This document shows, one piece after another, positions 7,098-16,011 of a stretch of DNA of 26,789 nt; position 1 is the stretch's first letter, and the number at the start of each line of letters is the position of its first letter. The stretch is taken from the NCBI GenBank assembly GCA_927911515.1, contig CAKMQH010000068.1:1-26789 (forward strand), written 5' to 3'. The notes under the pieces were generated by a model. The model saw only the letters and a program-made list of their open reading frames with translations, made no database searches and was not told the DNA's origin. This DNA comes from an uncultured Neisseria sp. GTDB taxonomy: Bacteria; Pseudomonadota; Gammaproteobacteria; Burkholderiales; Neisseriaceae. Position numbers and translations under genes: made by a program.

Positions 7098-10000
7098 CTA
7101 TGCCTGAATACCGTATTCGGTCATCAATGCAGATGCTTTTTCAGCAACTTTGGACAGGTCGTTCTGCACGAATTCAACCCCCGCACCAACAACCATATTA
7201 CGGGCAGTATTTCCGTGATAGTTTGTACCTACGCGAATTCGGTCAAACGCTACACCTTTGAGCGTGATAACTGCGACATACCATTATCAAGCTGATAAGC
7301 CTCAGTCGGGACAATCGCTTTACCGTTGATTGTTACGCCAGAGGAATTACGCAACGTGAATCCACCACTCTCTTCAATGGTCGAAATCAAACCGATATTT
7401 TGAACCGCTGATCCATTGATAACAGACAGCGCATAAGCACCGGCATTATCCGAACCGCCTGCCAAATGTTTAAACGGAATAATAATCGCCGTATCCCGAC
7501 TGCCATCAGATGACAACCCTTCTGTCTCAATAAAGCGCGTCCCCTTGCCCGCTGAGGAAGAGGTGACCATCACTTTGCGGCCGGCATCTTCTTTAAATGC
7601 CCCATCCCAGCCATCAGGCTCGACCAAACGATTAGAATTAATCACTGACTTCATCTTGACGGATTCCTGACCGATCGCCGAAACCGCTGCCGCCGTTGCC
7701 TCTACATCCGCAAATGTGAATTTGTAAGATGTTTCAGCCGCCGCCGGCGCAGTAGTAGCAGCAGGACGTTCTTCTGCCGGAGCTGGAGAAGCAGGCGTTG
7801 CAGGTTGTGTAGCCGCCGTTGCCTCGCCTTGATTAGCAGGAGCAGGTGACGCCGCAGTTTCCGAAGCGGCAGGCTTCTCAGTCTTCATTTTGGCTAACTC
7901 GTCTTCAACCACCTTCAAGCGTTTGAGTAACTCATTTATGCCATAATTGCTTTCCTTGTAGTCGCGGTGAATTCCAAGCCAAGGCGTTTTTGACTTCTTG
8001 ATTTGGTGATATTCATAGTTACCGGCAACATGACAAGTCTCTAAGTTTCCAGTCTGATAAAACCCACCTGACTGAAAACCATCACGACATCTTATGCGCT
8101 TGCTGACAAAAGGCTCGCCAACATTTCCAACCGAGCCATACGGAGTAACATCGGAAAAATTGTTCACGAAAGAACTTGCAGCCATATTCCCAATCAAGAA
8201 TTGACGCATAAAGTTACCTTCCGGGCTGTTCTCAACGTAGTTACCAGAAACCAACGTTGCAAGAACAGTTCCGTATCTCGATTCTGCGCCAATCTGAATA
8301 CCGGACGTAAAATTATTGACAGTCGCCTTAACGACCGCCCCTGAGCCGCCGCCGCCTTCAAGCGTAACGGTAGGCGGAGTAGTGTATCTACTACCACTAC
8401 GGCGAACGACAATCTCCTTAATCTTACCGCCTTCGATTTTCGCCTCGCCTTCAGCACCAAAAGCACCTTCACCACCACCGCTCAAAACCACTTTGGGCGG
8501 CGTCGTATAACCGGCACCACCATTTTCAACAACAAACGATGTCACAGCCTGCATCCCGTAAAACTCTTCGAACGGCAAAGCAAATACGACCAAGTTGTTG
8601 GTTATAACGAAGTGATTATGTCCGTAGTTGTAAACAATGCCACGCGGGGCATAAATCACATTCTTGTCTAACACTTGATGCGCGCGCAAGAACCAACGCT
8701 TCGCATCCAGTCGAGACTTAACGCCCAACCCGCCATTAATCATATGCAGACCAAAACAGCCGCTTTTAAACGTATTTCGCGAAATCTCGATATTACTATC
8801 TTCATAGTAGAAGGAATAATCATCGGCAGTTTTACCATCTCCTTCAGGAGAAGAAAACCTCTCTTCAATCACGATAGAAGCCGCGTAGAACTTCGCGCTG
8901 CCTTTGTTGTTTGATATACGGATGTTATTACCAGTATGGATGTCAATAACCTTCCGCATACCGAGACCGAATACATTATCATGAATATTCAGGTTGTCCA
9001 TCGGGAGATAGCGGGACGTACATTGCTGATAACCCGGATCAAGAGACGGAATACTCATAATCCAGCCGCGAGTATGCTCCAAATGCGCGTCAGGATGACC
9101 GATAACGCTGTCAGGCTGATAAATGCCCGACAATTCCACGCCTTGAACTCGGATAAATTCAAATCCTGACGTGTAACAATGGGTCACATGACCGCCCGTG
9201 ATTTTGGTATCGACAGCAACCATTCCGCTGCTATAAGCTTTCCGCACATCGCCGCTACCAACCGGATCACCGCTAGGCGTACCGAGCAAACCCAACGCAA
9301 TACCGCCGCCAGTGAATCCGGCAACCCTAAAATCACGAATACGAACGCCGCGCGTACCAAAAACGCGAATACCATAACCACGGCTGCCGCGTTGTCCGCC
9401 GTGCCAAGTACCCCATTTATCGGAAACCGTGCCGTCTTCCTGCGGGAACTCAGAATTACCATCCTTATTAAAATAACCGCCGACACCCCAATAACGCTTA
9501 ATGGAACCATCAATCCAAAATTGTCGGATGGTGTCACGGTTAAAACCTTCAGGCTGCTTAACCTCCGAAACATCACACGCATTATTCATATAATGACTAA
9601 TATCATGTGCAAGCGTCGTCGTATTAAAACCGCCCTCAGAAGTCCCCTTATCGCCTAAACCTGTCCCCAAGTGGGGATTTTCTTTTGTCCAGCCGTCGAT
9701 ATGCGGGAACAGTCGCTTACCCGGTTCAGCCTGTCCGGAAACATAACCGAATCTCATGTAAGGCACCGTCACCATGTAACCGCCATGCAAAACCGTCACA
9801 TAGTCCGCACCATCACAGATATGCATCACATCCTGACCGGCTTCAATCACACCCCAAGTAACCGACGGAAAATCATAAATATTGTAAGCACCGCCATGAA
9901 ACGACAAACACGGCTGCTGACCATTAACCACAAACGTCATCGGGAATTGGCTGTTGCGTTTAATACTTCTGCCGTCCGCGCCATAAAATTCAGGTCGATA

Positions 10001-10525
10001 GCCTTTATTCTTCGTGACCGGGAAGAAGCCGCCGCGCGAAGTGATATAAGCAGGCTTCGGAAGCTTGTCATACCAAGCCTGAATCGCCTGAACAATTTGC
10101 AAAGCAACGGACTTGGCTTCAGCCAAGATTTGAGGCTTGGTACTCTCATAATAACGAGACCAAACTTTTTCACGGATTTTATCCGGCAACGCATCTTCGA
10201 CATAAAACTTGCCACGTTCAACCGCAATTTTTAATGCCGCCTGCTCCTGAGCAGACTCAAATTTAATCTGCTCTTCAAGCAGCTTGGACGGCGTATCAGA
10301 GTTGCTCAAAGCTTTACCGACAGAATTGGCAATTTCAGACGGCTGAATCACGGTAATTTCAGTAACCGTGCCGTTTAATTTCAGCTTTCCTTTATCGTCA
10401 AGTTCCGCCGTCACAGTAGGAGATTCAGCCAGCTTTTTCGCTTCCGCTGCCGTATCCTTTGCCGCCTTCGTACCCTTAGCAATCGCCGATAACGCTTTTT
10501 CCAAATTATTTAATTCTTTAGCCAT
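7098..10525 (-). CDS. Large beta-helix tailspike / receptor-binding protein, frame broken near C-terminus
   Basis: The restored protein is about 1,140 residues. Its order is: an N-terminal helical part (MAKELNNLEKALSAIAKGTK); a head region to about 160; a long right-handed beta-helix-like domain with parallel turns such as GVRIRDFRVAGFTGGGIAL and NLNIHDNVFG..NIRISNNKG; two GGxGYTTPPxVxLxGGGGxGA motifs near 675-740; a coiled coil (INELLKRLKVVEDELAKMK); a Pro/Ala/Thr linker; and a C-terminal beta domain. The frame closes at 7250, but one extra base near 7278 continues VAVITLKGVAFDRIRVG and on to TEYGIQA, stop 7098. The ATG at 10525 has AGGTGA before it and overlaps the previous gene by eight bases. 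It probably binds or degrades a surface glycan. No catalytic residues were identified. Confidence 0.75.
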
Positions 10526-11237
10526 TTGTTTCACCTAAATCTTTCAAAATATCCGCCAACGCATCGTCGCTAACCCCACCATTGCCTGTTGCCGGTTGTG
10601 TTGGGGCAGGAGTGGGCGTTACCGCCGCGTTGTTACCCGTGCCGACTGTTGCCGGTTGTGTTGGGGCAGGAGTGGGCGTTGCGGCGGCATTGTTACCCGT
10701 ACCGCCCGTTGCCGGTTGCGTTGGTGCGGGTTGTGTAGGTTGAGTGGGTTGTTTTGCACTACCGATGTTTTCTTTAACAACCGTTTCGACGATTTTTCTG
10801 ATCTCTTCGGCTGTCAGCATTTTTGGTGTCTCGACTGACGGAGTGGGTGATGCCATAACCACTAAACCCTGCTCCATGATGCTGACGCGTACCGGCTCAG
10901 TAGCCTCACCGATAAATCCGCTGACGTTTGAGATTGACGGCGCGATATATACGTCGCCTTTTAGGATAGTTGAGACGATACCGCCAAAAATGGCACGGAG
11001 ATCGTATTGTCCGTTTGCCCATGCGACATTTTGAGTCAGGGCAGCAGGAAATGTAATAATGATTTCGCGCCCGCTGACACTAACTTGCGGCCTCAACTCT
11101 TCGCCCGTCTGACCACGAACCGTCATTGCCCATTGAGCTTCACGCGGCTCAAATGGGAGTCCGCCGCCGTCAAAACCGACGCGAAAAACTCGGGTATCAC
11201 CACGGTACAGGGTCAAGTTTTTGGTTTGAATGCTCAT
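10518..11237 (-). CDS. BppU-like baseplate/linker protein with Pro-Thr repeats
   Basis: This 239-residue protein starts MSIQTKNLTLYRGDTRVFRV after a good site (AAGGCATAAAA). Residues 1-105 are beta-rich with LYRGDTRVF, AQWAMTVRGQTG and NGQYDLRAIFGG, resembling the N-terminal domain of baseplate upper proteins that anchor receptor-binding proteins. A helical part (LTAEEIRKIVETVVKENIG) follows, then a Pro/Thr/Gln/Ala-rich tail made by a 60-base tandem repeat, ending in an acidic helix (DDALADILKDLGETNG). It is translationally coupled to the spike gene and probably attaches it to the tail. The BppU link is by pattern only. The repeat could vary in copy number and so change arm length. Confidence 0.6.
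   Translation of the reverse strand: MSIQTKNLTLYRGDTRVFRVGFDGGGLPFEPREAQWAMTVRGQTGEELRPQVSVSGREIIITFPAALTQNVAWANGQYDLRAIFGGIVSTILKGDVYIAPSISNVSGFIGEATEPVRVSIMEQGLVVMASPTPSVETPKMLTAEEIRKIVETVVKENIGSAKQPTQPTQPAPTQPATGGTGNNAAATPTPAPTQPATVGTGNNAAVTPTPAPTQPATGNGGVSDDALADILKDLGETNG
10588..10730. repeat. 60-base tandem repeat, about 2.4 copies
   Basis: Copies start at 10588, 10648 and 10708 (partial) with GTTGCCGGTTGTGTTGGGGC and variants. The period of 60 is a multiple of three, so copy changes keep the frame. On the minus strand it encodes TPTPAPTQPAT(V/G)GTGNNAA units. Confidence 0.85.
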
Positions 11238-11246
11238 TTTTATGCC

Positions 11247-11986
11247 TTAAACGTCAAATTCGATTTTGATGGCTTCGATTTCTTCGATTGTGTTGGCGGC
11301 TGCGATTTTTTCAGCTAATGCCTGACGGCGTCCGGCAACTTCTGCGCTCAATTCCTGATACTCTTTTGCTTTACGCAGAACAGCAGCTTTTAGGTCGTCT
11401 GAACCGATTCCACGAGCGGCGGCGATGCGATCGATTACTGGCGTCGGTGCAGACGGATTTTTTCCCACTCACGGGCTTCGGCAGCTTGGTCTACCCAGCT
11501 CTGCACTTCAAAGGCGGGTAGATCATTCATGCCGCTTTTTTCGTTGACTATGGATTGGGCGCGGTGATTAAGGCGAGACAAGGTAATGGATTTTGCGGCG
11601 GCGAGTTTAGCTTCTTCTGCTTCGGCTTTTTTATCTTGGTTTTCAATCCATTTTTCACCGTCCCATTCGCAGTATTCGGACGCTGGTTCAAGCATCGTCA
11701 ATTCGTCTGGAAGACTGCCTGCTTTGTCGACAATGACGGCAACGCCATCGGCTTTGCGGTACGCTGCTTTGCCGCGATGGTCGTCAATAATTTCCCAGTC
11801 CGAGCCGTTCCATCGGGCGGTGTGTTCGGCTGAAATTTTTGGCGGCGATATGTCAATACAACCGGCGGGAATCAGGTAACTACCGTTGCGGGCGTAGATG
11901 TCCAGTTCGGCATTGACTTGACCGATATAAATATTGTCCGTATCAATCTGACAGACGGGTTTAGTCCATTTGATGTTTTGGCTCAT
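11247..11986 (-). CDS. Tail fibre assembly protein (P2 gpG-like), frame broken once
   Basis: The ATG at 11986 (MSQNIKWTKPVCQIDTDN) follows AAGGAAGAAGAA and is preferred to upstream codons. The first half has the tail-fibre-assembly signature, including ISAEHTARWNGSDWEIIDDHRGKAAYRK and SEYCEWDGEKWIEN. At an A6 tract (11458-11463 on +) the frame closes soon after EAREWEK. One added A continues NPSAPTPVIDRIAAARGIGSD to EIEAIKIEFDV, stop at 11247, giving about 246 residues. These chaperones help fold and trimerise the fibre encoded upstream. The C-terminal part is a coiled-coil-rich extension. An uptake sequence lies inside the coding part at 11392-11403. Confidence 0.8.
11392..11403 (+). repeat. 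DNA uptake sequence within a phage gene
   Basis: An exact AGGTCGTCTGAA lies inside the fibre assembly gene, where it encodes part of GSDDLKA. It is not paired with a second copy, so it is not a terminator. Confidence 0.9.
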
Positions 11987-12005
11987 TTCTTCTTCCTTTT
12001 CCATA

Positions 12006-12046
12006 AGGTCGTCTGAACTGCATTTCGGTTTTTTAGACGACCTTTT
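12006..12046. terminator. Uptake-sequence hairpin between tail fibre and assembly gene
   Basis: AGGTCGTCTGAA at 12006-12017 and TTTAGACGACCTTTT near 12032-12046 form a stem around a loop of about 14 bases, directly after the tail fibre stop. It may attenuate expression of the fibre assembly gene relative to the fibre. Confidence 0.6.
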
Positions 12047-12050
12047 CAAA

Positions 12051-13073
12051 TTAAATCTTGATGATGTATTTCATGGCCACGTTCATCGGTCGTGTTTCCA
12101 CACCGCCTGCGGCGTCGGTCGTTCCTTCTGTATCGACAGATACAAGCGATGAATTCTGTCCCCTGTCGGTATCGTCTCGCCGTTGTACTCCGATGCCGTG
12201 CGTATGGCTGCGGAACTCGTCCGCCTGCCAACTGCCTAAGACGCGCCCTGAATCTCGACCTCGCCCTGCGTCCCAGCCGCGGATAAATTCACCGCGTAGG
12301 TCTGGCAGGTTGAAGGTTGTGCTGCCGTCGCCTGCGCCGTAGCGTGTACCGATAACAGCAAACAGCGTGGCATAGGTCTGACGGGATACCGCCGCGCCGT
12401 GACACTCAAGCCAGCCGTAAGGGACGGCTTCGCCCGCCAAGGCTACAACCGTTCCGCTCGGTGCTGAGACGTTGACAAATGTTTGGTCAACTTTTGCGAC
12501 CAGTCCGGGTACGTCCCAGCCGATGGATATCCGATGCTTAGATCCGCTCGAAGATGGCAGGACCTCGATTGTTTCGGCTTTGACTTTTGACAGGGCATAC
12601 GATGATGGCACGGTATTGGTGCCGGTATGCTCTGGATTATGGGAAATGCTCCGTTGCAAAAGCAGCGGCGAATTATCGTACTCGATGACTCCGTTGTTTT
12701 TTAAAGTCAGTGCTTTATTGTTGTTTCTGTTGCGCAAAAAAACCTGATCGGCATCGGAATCGATATGGATATATTTGTTTGCGGCAAACAGTGCAGGGGT
12801 GGACGCGATGCCAATGCCTTTTGTAAATACGGTATTGCCGCCGAATGTTTTGTCGCCGTTGATGGTTTGATTACCGGCAACATTGACGGTGTCTGTGTTT
12901 TCATTGATTTTTTTATCAATTGCTTTGACGCGGATGTTTAAATTGTTTGTCCTGTTAGCGAGAGCCTGTAAAGGCTGGTTTATTGGTGCATCTGCACCGC
13001 CGATGACTTTGTCGCCCGGTTCGACCAGATAAACATTTTGCGTAAATTCGTTTTTTTCGATTGCGTTTGCCAT
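12051..13073 (-). CDS. Phage tail fibre with C-terminal collar domain (gpH-like)
   Basis: This intact 340-residue protein starts MANAIEKNEFTQNVYLVEPG after AAGGAAAATT. The N-terminal part (GGADAPINQPLQALANRTNNL) is the baseplate-binding section seen in P2-like fibres. The middle holds FTKGIGIASTPALF and other beta repeats. The C-terminus is a clear tail-collar domain (VPYGWLECHGAAVSRQTYA..LFAVIGTRYGAGDGSTTFNLPDLRGEFIRG), ending ETRPMNVAMKYIIKI. It is shorter than P2 gpH (669 residues). It lies between I and the assembly protein, as expected for H, and probably determines host binding alongside the large spike. Confidence 0.88.
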   Translation of the reverse strand: MANAIEKNEFTQNVYLVEPGDKVIGGADAPINQPLQALANRTNNLNIRVKAIDKKINENTDTVNVAGNQTINGDKTFGGNTVFTKGIGIASTPALFAANKYIHIDSDADQVFLRNRNNNKALTLKNNGVIEYDNSPLLLQRSISHNPEHTGTNTVPSSYALSKVKAETIEVLPSSSGSKHRISIGWDVPGLVAKVDQTFVNVSAPSGTVVALAGEAVPYGWLECHGAAVSRQTYATLFAVIGTRYGAGDGSTTFNLPDLRGEFIRGWDAGRGRDSGRVLGSWQADEFRSHTHGIGVQRRDDTDRGQNSSLVSVDTEGTTDAAGGVETRPMNVAMKYIIKI

Positions 13074-13081
13074 AATTTTCC

Positions 13082-13667
13082 TTAAGCTGCGCCGAAGTTA
13101 TATTCGCCGTTAAATTCGATTTCGCCATTCCAGTAGATGGCGTTACTGCGGTAATCCATCTCAACCAATCGGCAACGGAGCGGCGCGATTTGCTCTAGCC
13201 ATTTTTTTTATTTTTTCTGCCTCGCTGTTTGTAATCGGACGGCTCAATTTGATTTTGTATTCTGCCCAGTCGCCTTCTTTTCCTCCGAAAACGAATGTTC
13301 CGTCAAAATAGGCGGTGCCATCCCAATACAGGCTGCCGTAGTTTTCAATTATTTCGATGTCGCCATATCCCAAATCTTTGAATAATTGTCTGATTACGGA
13401 CGGCGTACCTTTTCTTTCGTGGATTTTGATGTATTCGGCAACAATGCGCCGACGGGCAGATTCGGTTTCGGCAACATCCCAGCCTTCATCACTGCCTATC
13501 GAGTTCTCCCATGCCAGCCAAGGCAGCCATTCGGGCGGGCAGTCAACGGGGCGGCGGCATCGAGCTATTCCTTCTAAATCGAACAATTGCGCCAGTTCTG
13601 CCGATGTGAGTTTCGATAGGGCGTGTTGTAATTCGGTGCTGCTGCTTGGTTTTATGCTGTCTGTCAT
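13082..13667 (-). CDS. I: Phage tail protein I (P2 gpI-like), frame broken once
   Basis: It starts MTDSIKPSSSTELQHALSKL and has the family core: CRRPVDCPPEWLPWLAWENSI, DEGWDVAETESARRRIVAEY and HERKGTPSVIRQLFKDLGYG. The frame closes early (ARANRAAPLPIG) after an A8 tract at 13202-13209. Removing one A gives KKWLEQIAPLRCRLVEMDYR and on to YWNGEIEFNGEYNFGAA, stop at 13082, only eight bases before the tail fibre start. The restored protein is about 194 residues (P2 gpI is 176). gpI is a wedge component of the baseplate. Its ATG overlaps the restored stop of J by ATGA. Confidence 0.85.
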
Positions 13668-14556
13668 GTCATATTCTCCAAGCTGATTTCGGTAATTTCG
13701 ATATATTCGCCATCACTGCAATTGATGTCTTCCAACGGAGAGGTCATTTCTATTTTTCTGACGCCGTCGGTATCCAGCGCGCCGATGATTTTCGATAAGG
13801 CTACGCTTGCGCCTAATCTGCTATTTTTGGTCAGCATTTTTTTAGGTCATCAAGCTGCTTGTCTTTCACCAAGGTCAAATCAGGACCCGATTCGTATCTA
13901 ATCCTTGCGGCAATTCTGACTGCCTTCGGGCGTCCAGCTTTAACTTTCACGGTATCGCACAGTGGGCGGCGGGTCTCTGCGCTCAAATAATCCTGCGCTG
14001 CCTGCAAAATTTCATCTGACGGGACGCCGTCTGCTGCCTTGATAAAGACGCAGACCGTACCGGCAACTTCTCGGATGGCGCGGGCGTCGATGATTTTTGG
14101 ATGTGCATCTAAAGCATGGGCTTCGTAGGCGGCGCGCGGACCTGCTGCGGCGAGCTTCTCAGGGTAAAGCTGTACGCGACGGCGCAGGTCGTCGTCGGTT
14201 TCATAAAGTGCTTCGATTGGCGGTAATGCATCTGGGTCAGCTGATCGCACCATTTTTCTTGCTATTCCCTTTGCGGCGGCAAGGTGGTCTAAATCGCTGC
14301 CTTGGGCAAATGCCAGCAGCGTTGATGCAGTAGCTTGGTTGATGCGCTGCCGAAGGATCATTTCTTGATAGGCTTGCTGTTGCAGGTCTATCGTCAATGG
14401 CTCGGACTCCAGCGACAGGGTTGCCGCAATGGTTTCGCGCACGGACGACGGGACCAGCTCAAGTAGTGCGTTTTTTTTGCGCTCGAAAATCGTTTCAAAA
14501 TCTAATTCTTCGATGACTTTCGGTGCGGGTAGACGGGTTAAATCGATTTCAGCCAT
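13664..14556 (-). CDS. J: Baseplate assembly protein J (P2 gpJ-like), frame broken once
   Basis: It begins MAEIDLTRLPAPKVIEELDFE, with AYQEMILRQRINQATASTLLAFAQGSDLDHLAA and the GVPSDEILQAAQDYLS.E.RRPLCD stretch of gpJ. The open frame ends after LDDLKKC at 13831, where an A7 tract (13837-13843) precedes the stop. With one more A, or a -1 slip, it reads KKMLTKNSRLGASVALSKII through ISLENMT and stops at 13664 by ATGA overlap with I. The restored length is about 297 residues (P2 gpJ is 302). It builds the outer baseplate with W and I. The exact overlap at the end shows the long form is the natural one. Confidence 0.88.
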
Positions 14557-14560
14557 GTCT

Positions 14561-14887
14561 TTACTCTATTTTGAATATTTGTTCTGTTCCATCTTCAAGG
14601 GCGGTATGTATGGCTACTTTCAGACGACCTTCAGCGGCGGCCTGTACGTCAAATTGGATTTGGCTGATTTTGATTCGTGGCTCCCATGTTGCGATGGCAG
14701 TTACTATTGCTTGATGGCTTACGGCAATAACGGCAGGGGTCATCGGCATGTCTATCAATTCTGGGAGCAGGCTGCCGTAATCTTCTCGCATTACACGGGT
14801 TCCGATGCGGGTGAAGAGAATGTTTTTGATTGATTGGGCAATGTGTGTCTTTAATCCGATTAAGCGGCCTGTTTTGTCATCGGTCAT
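14561..14887 (-). CDS. W: Baseplate protein W (P2 gpW / T4 gp25-like)
   Basis: This intact 108-residue protein (MTDDKTGRLIGLKTHIAQSI) has the family's IKNILFTRIGTRVMREDYGS and the ITVxxx-type WEPRIKISQIQF stretch; the conserved glutamate of the REDYGS motif is present. P2 gpW is 115 residues. It is a baseplate wedge subunit homologous to T4 gp25 and starts sheath assembly. Its ATG overlaps the gpV stop by four bases, and J follows four bases later. An uptake sequence is built into its codons at 14619-14630. Confidence 0.92.
   Translation of the reverse strand: MTDDKTGRLIGLKTHIAQSIKNILFTRIGTRVMREDYGSLLPELIDMPMTPAVIAVSHQAIVTAIATWEPRIKISQIQFDVQAAAEGRLKVAIHTALEDGTEQIFKIE
14619..14630 (-). repeat. 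DNA uptake sequence within gpW
   Basis: An exact AGGTCGTCTGAA on the minus strand encodes GRLK of the W protein (GAAGGTCGTCTGAAA). It has no nearby partner and is therefore not a terminator. Confidence 0.9.
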
Positions 14888-15507
14888 TGCGGCTGTCCTG
14901 TCGTTCCGCCACTGTCTCCGGTATGAGTGTGAGTGGTCAGGTTTATTCCGTTGCTTATGATGCTGCCTGATTGCTGACGAATTGTTCCGTTAATAACGGC
15001 TGCCGCTCCACCTTCGCCCCCACTGCCTGACATACCGCCTTGGTATGTGAGCAGCCCTTTCACATTTAGCGCGCCTTCAATATCGGTTACTGGGCTATCA
15101 ATAGTCAGATGTTTTGTGTGTACCGTTGCAGATTTTTCGGCAGTTATGTCTGCGGTTTGTATTCCGCTGATTTTTAAATGGCGGCGAACGTGGTCGTAGT
15201 TGAATTCCGCACCATCTGGTAACCTGACGACGGTTTCATTTGGGTTTTGTGATGGTGCTGGGTATTGGGTGCTGTCGATACCACATAAGACGGTGCCGTT
15301 TTCTGTTTCACCGCTTGGCGATAAGATGAGGCAGGCTTCGCCGATGCTTGGCAAACGCCAAATTGATACGCCACCGGCAGCAGGGGTCTGATATTTGAGC
15401 CAGTCCGTCAATAATCCGCCATGTTGTACCCTGATACGATTTGACACTGGGTCAACCTCTTGCACGGTGCCAATTTTTATAAGGTTTTCTAATTGACGGG
15501 CTGTCAT
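14884..15507 (-). CDS. V: Baseplate assembly / tail spike protein V (P2 gpV-like)
   Basis: This 207-residue protein (P2 gpV is 211) has an OB-fold N-terminal part (IGTVQEVDPVSNRIRVQHGG, PAAGGVSIWRLPSIGEACLIL), a beta-helix-forming middle and a C-terminus ending THTHTGDSGGTTGQPQ. The HxH motif is the metal-binding tip that lets P2-type spikes pierce membranes. It forms the trimeric central spike under the hub. It begins by overlapping the stop of a 59-residue ORF and is itself overlapped with W. Confidence 0.93.
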   Translation of the reverse strand: MTARQLENLIKIGTVQEVDPVSNRIRVQHGGLLTDWLKYQTPAAGGVSIWRLPSIGEACLILSPSGETENGTVLCGIDSTQYPAPSQNPNETVVRLPDGAEFNYDHVRRHLKISGIQTADITAEKSATVHTKHLTIDSPVTDIEGALNVKGLLTYQGGMSGSGGEGGAAAVINGTIRQQSGSIISNGINLTTHTHTGDSGGTTGQPQ

Positions 15508-15683
15508 GGGATTATGCTGTCTCCGATTTTTATATTTTCTGCTGACGATTTGCTTGCAAACATGGCTCTTCTTGAAAACCTCCAGCCATTTTCGTTTTTC
15601 AATTCGAGATCAACAAACCACAATCCGCAAAAAAACAATGGGCGGCTTTTGATTTTCAATATGGTGCAAGGTTCTTTAAACAT
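15504..15683 (-). CDS. Short ORF preceding gpV, function unknown
   Basis: This 59-residue ORF, MFKEPCTILKIKSRPLFFCG..., has a strong ribosome site (GAGAAGG, five bases before ATG) and ends by ATGA overlap with V, which argues for translation and coupling. The sequence contains LWFVDLELKNENGWRFSRRAM and ends ENIKIGDSIIP. It is not a recognised family, and no signal peptide or membrane span is clear. It is the first gene of the visible tail operon. Confidence 0.6.
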   Translation of the reverse strand: MFKEPCTILKIKSRPLFFCGLWFVDLELKNENGWRFSRRAMFASKSSAENIKIGDSIIP

Positions 15684-15702
15684 AGTGCCTTCTCAGATTT
15701 GA

Positions 15703-15737
15703 AAAAGCCGCCGTTGATGGGCGCAACGGCGGCTTTT
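15703..15737 (-). terminator. Strong hairpin just upstream of the tail operon
   Basis: A perfect 14-base stem (AAAAGCCGCCGTTG and its complement) with a seven-base loop, followed on the minus strand by TTTTTC. It lies about 20 bases before the 59-residue ORF's start and points into the tail genes. It is either the terminator of a lost gene upstream or a leader attenuator. Confidence 0.8.
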
Positions 15738-15886
15738 GGTAGTGCCGTCTTTCCGGCTGTCATGCTTCCAACTTTTCAAGGAGTATCACTTCAGATGACA
15801 GGCTTATTTTTACAAGCCCCGCAGATATGGGCAAGTGGCGGCGTTTCTGTATGTGTTTTTTAAGTTTCGATACGGTAAAATGTAAA

Positions 15887-15919
15887 AGGTCGTCTGAATT
15901 GTTATCAGGCGACCGTTTT
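15887..15919 (+). terminator. Uptake-sequence hairpin in the junction region
   Basis: AGGTCGTCTGAA at 15887-15898 pairs with ATCAGGCGACC (about ten pairs including one G-T) and is followed by GTTTTT. No gene of known type precedes it on either strand within the junction. Confidence 0.7.
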
Positions 15920-16011
15920 TCGTTCTAGATGTTTTATTTGTTATTTAATATGTTACTTTTCGATTTTGAAAAATATTTTGTTTTTAAATCATGATGTTTT
16001 TATTTAATCTT

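Noticed and set aside
15660..15764. 35-codon minus-strand ORF spanning the hairpin upstream of the tail operon
   Set aside because: Poor ribosome site, and the coding would be dictated by the perfect inverted repeat, so a structural role is more likely.
15795..15863. 22-codon + strand ORF with AAGGAG upstream
   Set aside because: It is too short, unrecognised and without a clear promoter. A small toxin-like peptide cannot be excluded but is unsupported.
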